From contig JAEYWP010000008.1 of assembly GCA_023428905.1 (NCBI GenBank), forward strand, positions 331,911 through 395,910: 64,000 nt of DNA, written 5' to 3'. The position numbers and the translations under genes were made by a program. This DNA comes from Verrucomicrobiota bacterium (GTDB lineage: Bacteria; Verrucomicrobiota; Verrucomicrobiia; Opitutales; Opitutaceae). Below, one piece after another: positions 55,080 through 63,888 of this stretch. Position 1 is the first letter of the stretch. Each line of letters begins with the position of its first letter. Under the pieces are notes generated by a model. It was not told the origin of the DNA, did no database searches, and saw only the letters and a program-made list of their open reading frames with translations.

Positions 55080-55090
55080 GCCGACTGGCG

Positions 55091-55124
55091 GGGGGCACGC
55101 GTGGCACCCCCTCGCATTTTTCCT
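55091..55124 (+). terminator. Possible terminator after the FAH-family gene
   Basis: A GGGGG/CCCCC stem (55091-55095, 55107-55111) enclosing the self-complementary CACGCGTG is followed by CTCGCATTTTTCC. The stem is short and the T run is five bases, so this is a weak call. Confidence 0.35.
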
Positions 55125-55208
55125 TATGCCGGGACCGGGCTGACTGCGCCCCTCTAAATTCCGCGCGGGCATTGACCTGGATCAAGGCCCCGCCCACCAT
55201 GCCCTTGC

Positions 55209-55730
55209 GTGCCGCCGTCCCCCTGGCGTGATCCTCAGGTGCCCCCCTCCTCCGTGACTCCCCCCGCCCGCAGAGCCCGTTTGATCCTTGTCCTGATCTT
55301 CCTTTCGACGATCGGAGTCTTCGCGGGCGTGAGCACCTACACCTTTTATTACGGGCAGGGCCTGTCGTATCTTTCGAACGACCCGAAGGCCTGCGTGAAC
55401 TGCCACATCATGCGAGAGCAGTACGACGGCTGGTTAAAGTCGCCCCACCATGCCGTGGCGACCTGCAACGACTGCCACACCCCGCACAACTTTATCGGCA
55501 AATACATCAGCAAGGCCGAGAACGGCTTCTGGCATTCGAAGGGCTTTACCCTCCAAGACTTCCACGAGCCGATCATGATCAAGCCGCGCAACTCTGCCGT
55601 CCTGCAGAAGAACTGCGTGGACTGCCACCAGCAGATCGTCTCCGAAATCAACACCCACGCCGGCAACGACCAGCACATGCTCGACTGCGTGCGCTGCCAC
55701 CGCGACGTCGGTCACGGCCCCACCCTTTGA
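55209..55730 (+). CDS. nrfH: Cytochrome c nitrite reductase small subunit (NrfH)
   Basis: 173 aa from a GTG at 55209; an in-frame GTG 30 bases downstream is also possible. One N-terminal membrane anchor (LILVLIFLSTIGVFAGVSTYTFYY, about 25-48) is followed by four haem-binding CxxCH motifs: CVNCH with the NrfH-typical Met (CVNCHIM), CNDCH, CVDCH and CVRCH. This tetrahaem quinol dehydrogenase of the NapC/NirT family takes electrons from menaquinol and feeds NrfA. The stop is four bases from the nrfA start, and the pair is the core of the dissimilatory nitrite-to-ammonium operon. It acts at the periplasmic face of the inner membrane. Confidence 0.96.
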   Translation: MPPSPWRDPQVPPSSVTPPARRARLILVLIFLSTIGVFAGVSTYTFYYGQGLSYLSNDPKACVNCHIMREQYDGWLKSPHHAVATCNDCHTPHNFIGKYISKAENGFWHSKGFTLQDFHEPIMIKPRNSAVLQKNCVDCHQQIVSEINTHAGNDQHMLDCVRCHRDVGHGPTL

Positions 55731-55734
55731 ACCC

Positions 55735-57183
55735 ATGAAAGCGTCAACACACTCCACCCGCGGTATGGCCCTCTGGGCGTATGTGGTCCTCATCGCCGTC
55801 GTCGCGCTCGTGACGTTCGGCGTGCTGATGCTCTACCAGAACATCGTGACGCGCAAAGCGGAGGCGACCCAACACGTGTTCCGCGTCGTGGAGGTCAACG
55901 AGCAGACGGTCGATCCGGAGATTTGGGGCAAGAACTACCCCCGCCAATACGACAGCTACCGCCGCACCGTTGACGTCATCCGCACCAAGCACGGCGGCAG
56001 CGAGGCGTTCCAGCACCTGGAGAACGACCCGCGCTGGAAAGTCATCTTCAACGGGTACCCCTTCGGTGTGGATTACCGCGAGGAGCGCGGCCACGCCTAT
56101 ATGCTCCAGGACCAGGATGAGACCGAGCGCGTCCGACAGTTCAAACAGCCCGGTTCTTGCCTGCACTGCCACGCCTCCGCCATTCCCGCCTACATCGAGG
56201 CGGGCCTGAAGGCGGGCGCCCCCGCCGGTGAGGCCCACCGCGAGATTCAGATTCAGAAGGGCTTCGAGGAACTCTGCCCCATGCCCTACAATGAGGCGCG
56301 CGAGAAGGTGCAGCACCCCGTATCCTGCATCGATTGCCACGACGCCGAAACGATGAACCTGCGCGTCAGCCGCCCCGCCTTCCTCAATGGCATCCGCTCA
56401 CTCGCGAAATCCGACTACCCGACCCCGCACCTCCCAAGCATCGAGCGCTGGCGCAAGGAAGGACGTGAAGGTGAGTACAGCCCCAATCTCCACGCCAACC
56501 GCCAGGAGATGCGCTCGCTCGTCTGCGCCCAGTGCCACGTGGAGTATTATTTCAAAGGCCAGAACAAGCTCGTCACCTACCCCTGGGACAAGGGCCTGAA
56601 GATCGAGCAGATCGAGGCCTACTACGACGAAGTGAAACACGTCGACTGGAAGCACAAGGACACCGGCGCCACCGTCCTGAAGGCCCAGCACCCGGAATTT
56701 GAACTGTGGAGCCAGGGCATCCACGCCCGGAGCGGAGTGTCCTGCGCCGACTGCCACATGCCTTACCAGCGCGAAGGTGCCATCAAGGTCAGCAACCACC
56801 ACGTGCGCAGCCCGCTGCTGAATATCAACCAGGCCTGCCAGACCTGCCACCGCTGGCCGGAAGAGGAGCTTCGCTCCCGCGTCGAGGCGATCCAGGATCG
56901 CAATAAAGCCCTCATGAGCCGAGCCGAGGACGCCGTGGTCGCGCTGATCGAGTCTCTCAAGGCCGAGATTGCACGCGGAGCCTCCGAGGAAAGCCTCGCC
57001 CCCGCTCGCGCCCTGCAGCGCAAGGCTCAGTTCCGGGTGGACTACATCATGGCAGAGAACTCCACGGGGTTTCACGCCCCCCAGGAAGCAGCCCGCATCC
57101 TCGGCGAAGCCATCGACTATGCCCGCCAAGGCCAGGTGATCCTGCTCACCGCCCGCAACGGCGGCAGCGCCGCCTCGGAATAA
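55735..57183 (+). CDS. nrfA: Cytochrome c nitrite reductase catalytic subunit (NrfA), CxxCH-type active site haem
   Basis: 482 aa. An N-terminal hydrophobic helix (about 11-35) probably remains as a membrane anchor, as no clear cleavage site follows. Five haem motifs are present: CLHCH at 142-146, CIDCH at 198-202, CAQCH at 264-268, CADCH at 337-341 and CQTCH at 368-372. The first, which in Escherichia coli is CxxCK with Lys as the active-site ligand, is here CxxCH. CHVEYYFKG carries the conserved active-site Tyr and LWSQGIHARSGVSC the conserved His. It reduces nitrite to ammonium with six electrons from NrfH. No nrfI/ccmF-like maturation gene is seen next to it. Confidence 0.95.
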   Translation: MKASTHSTRGMALWAYVVLIAVVALVTFGVLMLYQNIVTRKAEATQHVFRVVEVNEQTVDPEIWGKNYPRQYDSYRRTVDVIRTKHGGSEAFQHLENDPRWKVIFNGYPFGVDYREERGHAYMLQDQDETERVRQFKQPGSCLHCHASAIPAYIEAGLKAGAPAGEAHREIQIQKGFEELCPMPYNEAREKVQHPVSCIDCHDAETMNLRVSRPAFLNGIRSLAKSDYPTPHLPSIERWRKEGREGEYSPNLHANRQEMRSLVCAQCHVEYYFKGQNKLVTYPWDKGLKIEQIEAYYDEVKHVDWKHKDTGATVLKAQHPEFELWSQGIHARSGVSCADCHMPYQREGAIKVSNHHVRSPLLNINQACQTCHRWPEEELRSRVEAIQDRNKALMSRAEDAVVALIESLKAEIARGASEESLAPARALQRKAQFRVDYIMAENSTGFHAPQEAARILGEAIDYARQGQVILLTARNGGSAASE

Positions 57184-57694
57184 AGGCGCCCCGGTTCGAC
57201 GCCCCATCGCTTGGTCTCCAGGCGCGCGTCGCCACGCCGCACCGGAGTGGCCACCGGTCGCTCTACGTCCACATCTCCACTGTCGCAACTGCTCACGGAA
57301 TGTGGACGAACAGCGAACAGGGGAGCCTCCGACGATAAGACGTGCAACGCTACGTGGGCGCTCCGTCCGCAGCTTCTGGGTCAACCGGCCCAGCGATTTT
57401 TTTGTACGATTGCAAATGCACAGCACGAGTGCGCGGTCTCTTTGGAGCGATTTAAGTGCCGCGGCATCAGGCGTTAAACGATCGCATGTAGGAATTCCTC
57501 CCATGCAGAGAGGAGCCCCGAACGTCTCAATGTGAGGGAAACCCTGAGGAGAAGGACCGGGAGTTATCAAAGTTGGCACGCTTGCTGATGAGGGTGTTGC
57601 CAATATTAGATGTGCACAGGGCCAGACGTGTGGAACAACTGTTCGACACTGGCATCTGTGCCCGCCGTTAGCATCACTTGCACCACACTAGACC
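57184..57694. other. Intergenic region upstream of the PEP-CTERM protein gene
   Basis: This 511-base gap is less GC-rich than its surroundings. Frames inside it are short and lack start-context or family support. A perfect 10-bp palindrome AGGAATTCCT lies near 57490-57499. A sigma54-like TGGCAC/TTGC pair near 57574-57585 has the wrong spacing. It must hold the promoter of the downstream gene; I cannot place it with confidence. Confidence 0.45.
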
Positions 57695-58516
57695 ATGACA
57701 ACATCGGTAAAAATCACCCTCGCGGCGGTCGCCGCGGCACTCGTATCCAGTGCGAGCGCTCAGATCGTACCGCCGCTCCCCACGGGGATCGATAACTTTT
57801 CGGCGCCCACCTACGCGTCGAACGTTGCCCAATATCAGGCGGATCTCGGAGACCTCTACTTCGACTCCAACGCCAACGTCCCGAGCTCCATCCAGGGATG
57901 GAACGCCGGTCCCGTGAACCTCGCCACCGCCCTCGGCGGTAGCCCCTGGCTCGCGCAGGGCGGCTCCGTCAAGGCGATCTTCCTCGGCGACACCGCTGGC
58001 TGGAAGAACGACTTCGTCTCCTCCCAGAGCGACGCCCCGACCTCGTACAACACGATCATCACGGACATTGAGAACAACTACCTCAATCCGGGTAACGTTC
58101 GCAGCGGCGACGAAACCGTGATCAGCTATGACGCGGGCACCACGCTCGACTTCTGGCTGAACTCGGGTGGTCCCGTGGGCGACGGTGGTCTCTACTCCGC
58201 CTTCACCTCGGAGAACCGTTTCGCCGGCAGCGACGTTTCCGTCCACACCCGCTGGTCGATCCGCAACGTGACCACGACCTACTTCAATGGTTCGTCCGTG
58301 GTGACCGCTGAGATCCCCACGATCCTCATCGGCTTCGAGGATGTCCGCCAGGGCCGTCCCTACTACGACGCCGACTTCAATGATTTCGTCGTCGGTTTCC
58401 AGTTCCTGCCCAGCCAGAATGTGCCGGTTCCGGAACCCTCGACCTACGGTCTGATCGGCGCAGCCGCGCTGCTTGGTCTGGTCGCGTACCGCCGCAACAA
58501 GCGCAAGAACGCCTAA
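57695..58516 (+). CDS. PEP-CTERM sorted exported protein with DUF4114-like domain
   Basis: 273 aa. Signal peptide MTTSVKITLAAVAAALVSSASAQ. The C-terminus has VPEPSTYGLIGAA, a hydrophobic helix and the basic tail RRNKRKNA: the PEP-CTERM sorting signal, processed by an exosortase in exopolysaccharide-producing bacteria. The middle is beta-rich, and IGFEDVRQGRPYYDADFNDFVVG resembles the DUF4114 calcium-type acidic motif (EDx...D.DFND), so it may bind Ca2+ at the surface (inference). No exosortase gene is in the window. ATG at 57695. It is followed by a bidirectional terminator. Confidence 0.9.
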   Translation: MTTSVKITLAAVAAALVSSASAQIVPPLPTGIDNFSAPTYASNVAQYQADLGDLYFDSNANVPSSIQGWNAGPVNLATALGGSPWLAQGGSVKAIFLGDTAGWKNDFVSSQSDAPTSYNTIITDIENNYLNPGNVRSGDETVISYDAGTTLDFWLNSGGPVGDGGLYSAFTSENRFAGSDVSVHTRWSIRNVTTTYFNGSSVVTAEIPTILIGFEDVRQGRPYYDADFNDFVVGFQFLPSQNVPVPEPSTYGLIGAAALLGLVAYRRNKRKNA

Positions 58517-58545
58517 ACGGCGCTCACGCTAACGGCGTCTGCTTT

Positions 58546-58577
58546 GAAAAACCGCCTTCTTCAGAAGGCGGTTTTTT
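58546..58577 (+). terminator. Bidirectional rho-independent terminator
   Basis: Stem CCGCCTTCT/AGAAGGCGG (58551-58559, 58562-58570) with a T run of seven on the plus strand and five A before it, so it can stop transcription in both directions, serving the PEP-CTERM gene and the convergent panE gene, whose stop codon touches its edge. Confidence 0.92.
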
Positions 58578-59509
58578 TATGCCCGCACCCTTCGGGTGAG
58601 CTGCGTCAGCAGCGCATACAACAGCGCCAGCCGGGGCATCGGCGCCCCCGCCGACTGCGCTCGCCGCAACGGCTCGCCCCAAATCGCCTCCACCTCCACG
58701 TGCCGTCCTGCGAGGTAGTCGATCAGGCTCGACGGCTTGTACGGGCCCATGGGCCGGGTCGCCTGGATCTGTCGCTCCGCAAAGGCCTCCGGGAGCCGGT
58801 AGCCCAACCGCGCCGCCGCTTCCATCACCTCAAACATGAGGGCTCGGACCTCTGCCTCGAGCGCCGGGTTGGCCAGGATCACGTCGGTCGTCACCCCGCC
58901 CGCCGCGATGGCGAGGCCATTGAACGGCACGTTCCATACGAGTTTTTTCCAGCGCAACTCCGCCAGGTTGTCCGCCGCCGTACACGTGATCCCGGCCGCA
59001 GCAAATAGGGCGGCGATGCCACGGACACGCTCGCCGGCGGGACGCCCAAACTCGGCGAGGGAGAGCGAGCCTGACTGGATGCACCAGATTTTGCCGGGGC
59101 CCGTGCGATTCACGCAGATAAAGCACAGGCCACCCACCACACGCTCCGCACCGAACTGCTCCGCCAACAGCTCGTCGCTCCCAAGTCCATTTTCGAGCGT
59201 CAGCAGAACGGTTCCCGGGTGAAGGAGGGGCGGAATCAGCGTCGCCAACGCGTCGTTTCCGGTCGCCTTCAGCGCGATGATGACCAGATCGCAGGGCCCG
59301 ATCTCGGCGGCGGTGCCGAAGGCACGCACCGGATTCAAAACAAAGTGGCCCTGCGGCAGCGTCACCTCGAGACCGTCCCGACGCAGCACATCCAGGTCGC
59401 TCCGCGCCTGAAACCAGACGTCGTTGCCCGCGCGCGCCAACATCGCCCCGTAATACCCACCGATGGCACCGGTCCCCACAATCGCGATCTTCCGAATGGC
59501 AGTACTCAC
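58577..59509 (-). CDS. panE: 2-dehydropantoate 2-reductase family protein (PanE-like)
   Basis: About 310 aa from the GTG at 59507-59509 (VSTAIRKIAIVGTGAIGG); the longer frame to 59707 adds 66 residues without similarity. Motifs: IAIVGTGAIGGYYGAMLARAG for NADP binding, VIIALKATGNDALATL, VVGGLCFICVNRTGPGKI and the ketopantoate-site Lys in LRWKKLVWNVPFNGLAI. It reduces 2-dehydropantoate to pantoate in coenzyme A synthesis; some paralogues act on other keto acids, so the symbol is tentative. It is on the same strand as nadB and panC but separated from nadB by 397 bases, so probably not cotranscribed. Functional fit with the nearby panC is good. Confidence 0.87.
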   Translation of the reverse strand: MSTAIRKIAIVGTGAIGGYYGAMLARAGNDVWFQARSDLDVLRRDGLEVTLPQGHFVLNPVRAFGTAAEIGPCDLVIIALKATGNDALATLIPPLLHPGTVLLTLENGLGSDELLAEQFGAERVVGGLCFICVNRTGPGKIWCIQSGSLSLAEFGRPAGERVRGIAALFAAAGITCTAADNLAELRWKKLVWNVPFNGLAIAAGGVTTDVILANPALEAEVRALMFEVMEAAARLGYRLPEAFAERQIQATRPMGPYKPSSLIDYLAGRHVEVEAIWGEPLRRAQSAGAPMPRLALLYALLTQLTRRVRA

Positions 59510-59755
59510 GTGCTCACTCAAACGCGTGCCGCGCGAAGGACAACTGCGCAGACCCGCCCCGCTTCCCTCCAGCACGGCACCTTCAACGCCGGCCAAGGTT
59601 CTCAAGAGCCGCACGCCCCTGGTGTCCCCACGCCCGCGCGCCGGCTCCCTTTTGCCGTCGAAAAACATTCCAGATGGGCAAGATCGGCGAGGATGCTCAC
59701 AGGGCAAAATTTCTCCTTGTCACCTCAGCGTCACTCTGCTTCCCCTCAGTAAACA

Positions 59756-59808
59756 TTGCAAGTGCTTCTCTCTCAATTGCTTACACAGCATACCGAGCAC
59801 TTCTGCAA
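59756..59808. promoter_or_regulatory. Imperfect inverted repeat in the nadB-panE gap
   Basis: TTGCAAGTGCT (59756-59766) and AGCACTTCTGCAA (59796-59808) are inverted copies with a 2-base insertion in one arm. They lie about 250 bases upstream of panE on its strand and could be an operator or the stem of an RNA. The rest of the 397-base gap has no convincing ORF. Confidence 0.35.
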
Positions 59809-59906
59809 GCAGGGGGCAACATAAGGCCGAAAACCGCTCACAGGTTATTCACAATGGCCGCCCGCTTACTTCACATACCCCGGTTTTTCCGAGCTAATCG
59901 CCGCCT

Positions 59907-61502
59907 TCAAGGCTTCTTTCGCACCCGTGAATCCTTCGTAGCGCGGGCTTTCTTCGGGTAGTCACTGATCGCGTGCAAACCGCGGCTCTCCTTGCGCTGG
60001 AGGCCACACGCCACCACCAGCTCGGCCACTTGGATGAGGTTGCGAAGCTCCAACAGCCGGGGGTCGACCGAGAAGTTCCAGTAGTAGTCCTGGATCTCCT
60101 TCGCGAGTGTGGCGATGCGGGTCCGTGCCCGCTCCAGTCGCTTGGTCGTCCGGACTATGCTGACATAATCCCACATCGTGCGCCGGAGTTCGTCCCAGTT
60201 ATGCGATATGACGACACGCTCATCCACGTCTCCGCCACCGAGATCCACCCAGTCGGGAATGGTCACCGGTTTCTCGCGTTTTGCGGACGTCAGGTAGCGT
60301 CGCACCGACTCGGAACCGCGATGCGCCATCACCACCGCCTCCAGCAGCGAGTTGCTGGCGAGCCGATTGGCGCCGTGCAGCCCAGTGCACGCCACCTCCC
60401 CGCAGGCATACAGCCCGTTCAAATCCGTCTCCGCTGACACATTGGTAGCCACGCCGCCACAGGTGTAGTGTGCCGCCGGCACCACCGGAATCATGTCCTT
60501 GGCGATGTTGATCCCGAGCTTCTTGCAGGTCTGGTAAATCTGCGGAAACCGCTCCCGCAGGAACGCTTCGTTGCGATGCGTGATGTCCAGCCAGACGTGG
60601 GCGGCGCCAGACTTCTTCATTTCACTGTCAATTGCACGCGCCACGATGTCGCGCGGAGCCAGGTCGGCCTGGGGATGATACCCGCGCATGAAGGCCTCGC
60701 CCGCCGTGTTGCGCAGGATGGCCCCCTCGCCGCGCACCGCCTCGCTGATCAGGAAACGCGCACCGGTCGCCGAATACAGGGCGGTGGGGTGAAACTGGAT
60801 GAACTCCATGTTGCGCACCTCTACGCCGGCCCGGTACGCCATCGCCACCCCGTCTCCCGTCGCAATGTCGGGATTCGTGGTGTAGAGATAAACGTGCCCT
60901 GCACCTCCGGTGGAGAGGACCACCACCGGAGCCTGGAAGGTCTGAACCGTGCCGTCCCGCACATCCAACGCATACAGCCCCACCACCCGGTGGGGACTGC
61001 GGCGCAGCCGAAGCTTCGCCGTCGTGATGACATCGATCGCAAAAAAGTGCTCGAAAAGCGCGATGTGCGGCTCCTCCGAAACTGCCCTCAGGAGCGCGTC
61101 CTCGATCGCCTTGCCCGTCATGTCCTTGACGTGCAAGATGCGGCGCGCGCTGTGCCCTCCCTCGCGCCCGAGGTCGTAGGCCCCGGATTTGTCCTTGGAA
61201 AAGGTCAACCCGAGCTCGATCAACTCGCGCACCCGCTCCGGGCCGTCCCGCACGATCTCCCGGACGACCTTCTCGTTGCACAACCCATCTCCCGCCACGA
61301 GCGTGTCGCGCACATGCGATTCAAAGTCGTCCGTCTGTGACATGACGACGGCGATGCCGCCCTGGGCGTAGTTGGTGTTCGATTCGGCGCGGTTCTTCTT
61401 GGTCAGGATCGCGACGGTGTGGCCCGCCCGCGCCAGTTTCAGCGCGAAGCTGAGGCCCGCGATGCCGCTGCCCACCACCAACACATCAAAGGAGCGCGTC
61501 AT
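59907..61502 (-). CDS. nadB: L-aspartate oxidase (NadB)
   Basis: 531 aa, normal length. It is the flavoenzyme that oxidises L-aspartate to iminoaspartate, the first step of NAD synthesis. The N-terminal FAD motif is VLVVGSGIAGLSFALKLARAG, followed by NTNYAQGGIAVVM and the FAD-binding SARRILHVKDMTG. EFIQFHPTALYSATG and HYTCGGVATN belong to the succinate dehydrogenase/aspartate oxidase family active site, and LYACGEVACTGLHGANRLASNS is the second FAD-contact motif. The start is 11 bases downstream of the panC stop, so the two genes form an operon. No nadA or nadC is in the window. Confidence 0.96.
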   Translation of the reverse strand: MTRSFDVLVVGSGIAGLSFALKLARAGHTVAILTKKNRAESNTNYAQGGIAVVMSQTDDFESHVRDTLVAGDGLCNEKVVREIVRDGPERVRELIELGLTFSKDKSGAYDLGREGGHSARRILHVKDMTGKAIEDALLRAVSEEPHIALFEHFFAIDVITTAKLRLRRSPHRVVGLYALDVRDGTVQTFQAPVVVLSTGGAGHVYLYTTNPDIATGDGVAMAYRAGVEVRNMEFIQFHPTALYSATGARFLISEAVRGEGAILRNTAGEAFMRGYHPQADLAPRDIVARAIDSEMKKSGAAHVWLDITHRNEAFLRERFPQIYQTCKKLGINIAKDMIPVVPAAHYTCGGVATNVSAETDLNGLYACGEVACTGLHGANRLASNSLLEAVVMAHRGSESVRRYLTSAKREKPVTIPDWVDLGGGDVDERVVISHNWDELRRTMWDYVSIVRTTKRLERARTRIATLAKEIQDYYWNFSVDPRLLELRNLIQVAELVVACGLQRKESRGLHAISDYPKKARATKDSRVRKKP

Positions 61503-61513
61503 GGCGGCGCTGC

Positions 61514-62356
61514 TCAGAGCACCACGTTGTCGATCAACCGCACTTCATCCACCCAGGCCGCAATCGCCATCATGTGCGTGCCAGGCACCACTTCGCGCAC
61601 CGACTCCATCGTCCTGCGGTCGACGACCGCCACGTAGATCACGCGGATGCGGCGGCACTGGCTGAGGATGTGGGTGGCCTCCGCGATCAGGCGGTCGGCC
61701 CGGAATTCGCCCTGTTCCACCATGCCCTTGGCCCGTTTCAACGCCTCATTGATCGCGAGAGACTCCTGGCGCTGCGCGGTGGAGAGGTACCGGTTGCGGG
61801 AAGAGAGGGCCAACCCCTCCGTCTCGCGGATGGTCGGCGCAATCACCACGTTCACCGTGAAATTGAGGTCCTGGACCATCTTGCGGATCACCGCCACCTG
61901 CTGGGCATCCTTCTGGCCAAAGACCGCCAGGTCCGGACGCACGATGTTAAACAGCTTCGCGACAATCGTCGTCACCCCGCGGAAATGGCTCGGCCGGGAA
62001 ACGCCTTCCAGCGGCTTGGCCACAAACTCCTCCGTGATGTAGGTGGAGTAACCCTTCGGATAAATGTCCTCAATCGCGGGCGCAAAAACGACATCGGCCC
62101 CCGCCTCCTCGCACAATCGCAGGTCCCGCTCCAGGTCGCGCGGGTATTTCAGGTAATCCTCGCTCGGCCCAAACTGCGTCGGGTTGACGAAGATGGATAC
62201 AACCACCGTGTCGGACTGCTCGCTCGCCAGCCGGATCAGGCTCAGGTGCCCTTCATGCAGCGCGCCCATGGTCGGGACGAGGCCGATGATCTGACCCTTC
62301 GAGCGCAGGTCCTCCGCGAGGGTCTGCATTTCGCTGACAGCCGTGATCTTTTGCAT
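61514..62356 (-). CDS. panC: Pantothenate synthetase (PanC)
   Basis: 280 aa from the ATG at 62354-62356 (MQKITAVSEMQ). It condenses pantoate and beta-alanine using ATP. Class-I nucleotidyltransferase motifs: GLVPTMGALHEGHLSLI with the HIGH-like element, SIFVNPTQFGPSEDY, VFGQKDAQQVAVIRKMV and the KMSKS-like LSSRNRYLS. Full length for the family. It is upstream of nadB on the same strand with 11 bases between, and divergent from dapL with 84 bases between the starts. With the panE-like gene it supplies two steps of pantothenate synthesis. Confidence 0.97.
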   Translation of the reverse strand: MQKITAVSEMQTLAEDLRSKGQIIGLVPTMGALHEGHLSLIRLASEQSDTVVVSIFVNPTQFGPSEDYLKYPRDLERDLRLCEEAGADVVFAPAIEDIYPKGYSTYITEEFVAKPLEGVSRPSHFRGVTTIVAKLFNIVRPDLAVFGQKDAQQVAVIRKMVQDLNFTVNVVIAPTIRETEGLALSSRNRYLSTAQRQESLAINEALKRAKGMVEQGEFRADRLIAEATHILSQCRRIRVIYVAVVDRRTMESVREVVPGTHMMAIAAWVDEVRLIDNVVL

Positions 62357-62440
62357 GACGTACAAGTTTCGGGGGTGAACGCGGAGCTTGAACTAAGGTG
62401 AGTGCCCCCGCTTATTCAAGTTTTTCGCCCTCGCCCGACC

Positions 62441-63664
62441 ATGATTCGCATCAACGAGAACTACACCAAGCTGAAGGCTTCCTACCTGTTTTCCGACATC
62501 GCCAAGCGCGTGTCCGCCTTCCAGCAGGCCAACCCCGACAAGCCGGTGATCCGCCTGGGCATCGGCGACGTGACCGAACCGCTTCCTCCGGTCTGCATCG
62601 AGGCGCTGCACGCTGCGACTGACGAAATGAGCCAGCGCGCGACCTTCAAGGGCTACGGCCCGGAGCAGGGTTACGCCTTCCTCCGCGAAGCGATCGCCCA
62701 AAACGACTTCCAGTCCCGCGGGGCGAAGATCGAGGCCGACGAGATTTTTGTCAGCGATGGCTCCAAGTGCGACTGCGGCAACGTCCAGGAGATCTTCTCC
62801 ACCGACATCCGTCTCGCCATCCCCGACCCGGTGTATCCGGTGTATGTCGACACCAACGTGATGGCCGGGCGCACCGGCGGCAACGTCGATGGCAGGTACA
62901 GCGGGATCACCTACCTGGACAGCACCGCGCAGAACGGCTACGTCCCGGCCTTTCCCGCCACCGCCGCCGACCTGATCTACCTCTGCTTCCCCAATAACCC
63001 CACCGGCGCCGTCGCCACACGCGCACAGCTTGCCGCCTGGGTGGACTACGCGAAGAAGAACAAGGCCGTCATCCTCTACGACGCCGCCTACGAGGCCTAC
63101 ATCCGCGATCCGCAGATCCCCCACTCCATCTACGAGATCGAGGGCGCACGCGACGTCGCGATCGAGTTCCGCAGCTTCTCCAAGACCGCCGGCTTCACCG
63201 GCACCCGCTGCGCCTTCACCGTGGTGCCGAAGTCCGTCTTGGCATACGACGCCGCCGGCAATGCCCACGCACTGCACGCCCTCTGGAACCGCCGCCACAC
63301 CACCAAGTTCAATGGCGTCTCGTATCCGGTGCAAAAGGCCGCCGCCGCGATCTACAGCGAGACCGGCAAGCAGCAGGTGCGCGCCATGACCGATTTCTAC
63401 CTCGGTAACGCCGCCCTCATCCGGCAGGCCATGACCAAGCTCGGTTTCTCCTGCGTCGGTGGCGAAAACGCCCCCTATATCTGGATCAACACCGGCCGCG
63501 ATTCCTGGGAATTCTTCGACCTGCTCCTCAACACCGCCCAGGTGGTCTGCACCCCGGGTGCCGGCTTCGGAAAGTGCGGCGAAGGCCACGTCCGCATCAG
63601 CGCCTTCAACAGCCGCGAAAACGTCGTCACAGCCCTCGACCGCATCGCCGCCGCCTTGAAATAA
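62441..63664 (+). CDS. dapL: LL-diaminopimelate aminotransferase (DapL)
   Basis: 407 aa from the ATG at 62441 (MIRINENYTKLKASYLF), a start typical of DapL. It converts tetrahydrodipicolinate directly to LL-diaminopimelate in lysine and peptidoglycan synthesis, a route known in plants, Chlamydiae, Verrucomicrobia and others. PLP-dependent fold-type I features: IRLGIGDVTEPLP, FVSDGSKCDCGNVQEIF, CFPNNPTGAV, and SFSKTAGFTGTRCAF with the Schiff-base Lys. Near the C-terminus PGAGFGKCGEGHVRIS is conserved. The context is monocistronic; downstream come repeats and an IS110-type transposase end. Confidence 0.97.
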   Translation: MIRINENYTKLKASYLFSDIAKRVSAFQQANPDKPVIRLGIGDVTEPLPPVCIEALHAATDEMSQRATFKGYGPEQGYAFLREAIAQNDFQSRGAKIEADEIFVSDGSKCDCGNVQEIFSTDIRLAIPDPVYPVYVDTNVMAGRTGGNVDGRYSGITYLDSTAQNGYVPAFPATAADLIYLCFPNNPTGAVATRAQLAAWVDYAKKNKAVILYDAAYEAYIRDPQIPHSIYEIEGARDVAIEFRSFSKTAGFTGTRCAFTVVPKSVLAYDAAGNAHALHALWNRRHTTKFNGVSYPVQKAAAAIYSETGKQQVRAMTDFYLGNAALIRQAMTKLGFSCVGGENAPYIWINTGRDSWEFFDLLLNTAQVVCTPGAGFGKCGEGHVRISAFNSRENVVTALDRIAAALK

Positions 63665-63705
63665 GGCGCGGGGGAGCGCTTTGAGATTCGTGATTCGGGA
63701 TTCTT

Positions 63706-63880
63706 GATTCGTGATTTCCGCTTCGGCGGGGGTCACGTATCACAGAGGGCACAGAGGGATGACAGGGAGTCCACGGAGCGTCCAAGGTCGGCCGGGTAGG
63801 CAGGATCTTTGATTCGGGATTTGAGATTCGGGATTCGTGATTCGTGGTTTCCGCTTCGGCGGGGGTCACGTATCACAGAG
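63706..63880 (+). repeat. Two 42-bp direct repeats within GATTCGTGATT repeat cluster
   Basis: The segments 63706-63747 and 63839-63880 are identical in 41 of 42 bases (core TTTCCGCTTCGGCGGGGGTC then ACGTATCACAGAG) and 91 bases apart. Both are preceded by runs of GATTCGTGATTCGGGATT-like words (63681-63717 and 63808-63846), and the first is followed by CACAGAGGGCACAGAGGG. The second copy ends 8 bases before the transposase stop codon. Confidence 0.8.
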
Positions 63881-63888
63881 CAGCGGTC

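Noticed and set aside
57574..57585. Sigma54-like TGGCACG ... TTGC upstream of the PEP-CTERM gene
   Set aside because: The GG and GC elements are 9 bases apart instead of 12, so it is not a valid -24/-12 promoter.
59845..59853. DnaA-box-like TTATTCACA in the nadB-panE gap
   Set aside because: It is a single imperfect box without neighbours, dnaA or an AT-rich unwinding region, so no replication origin is claimed.
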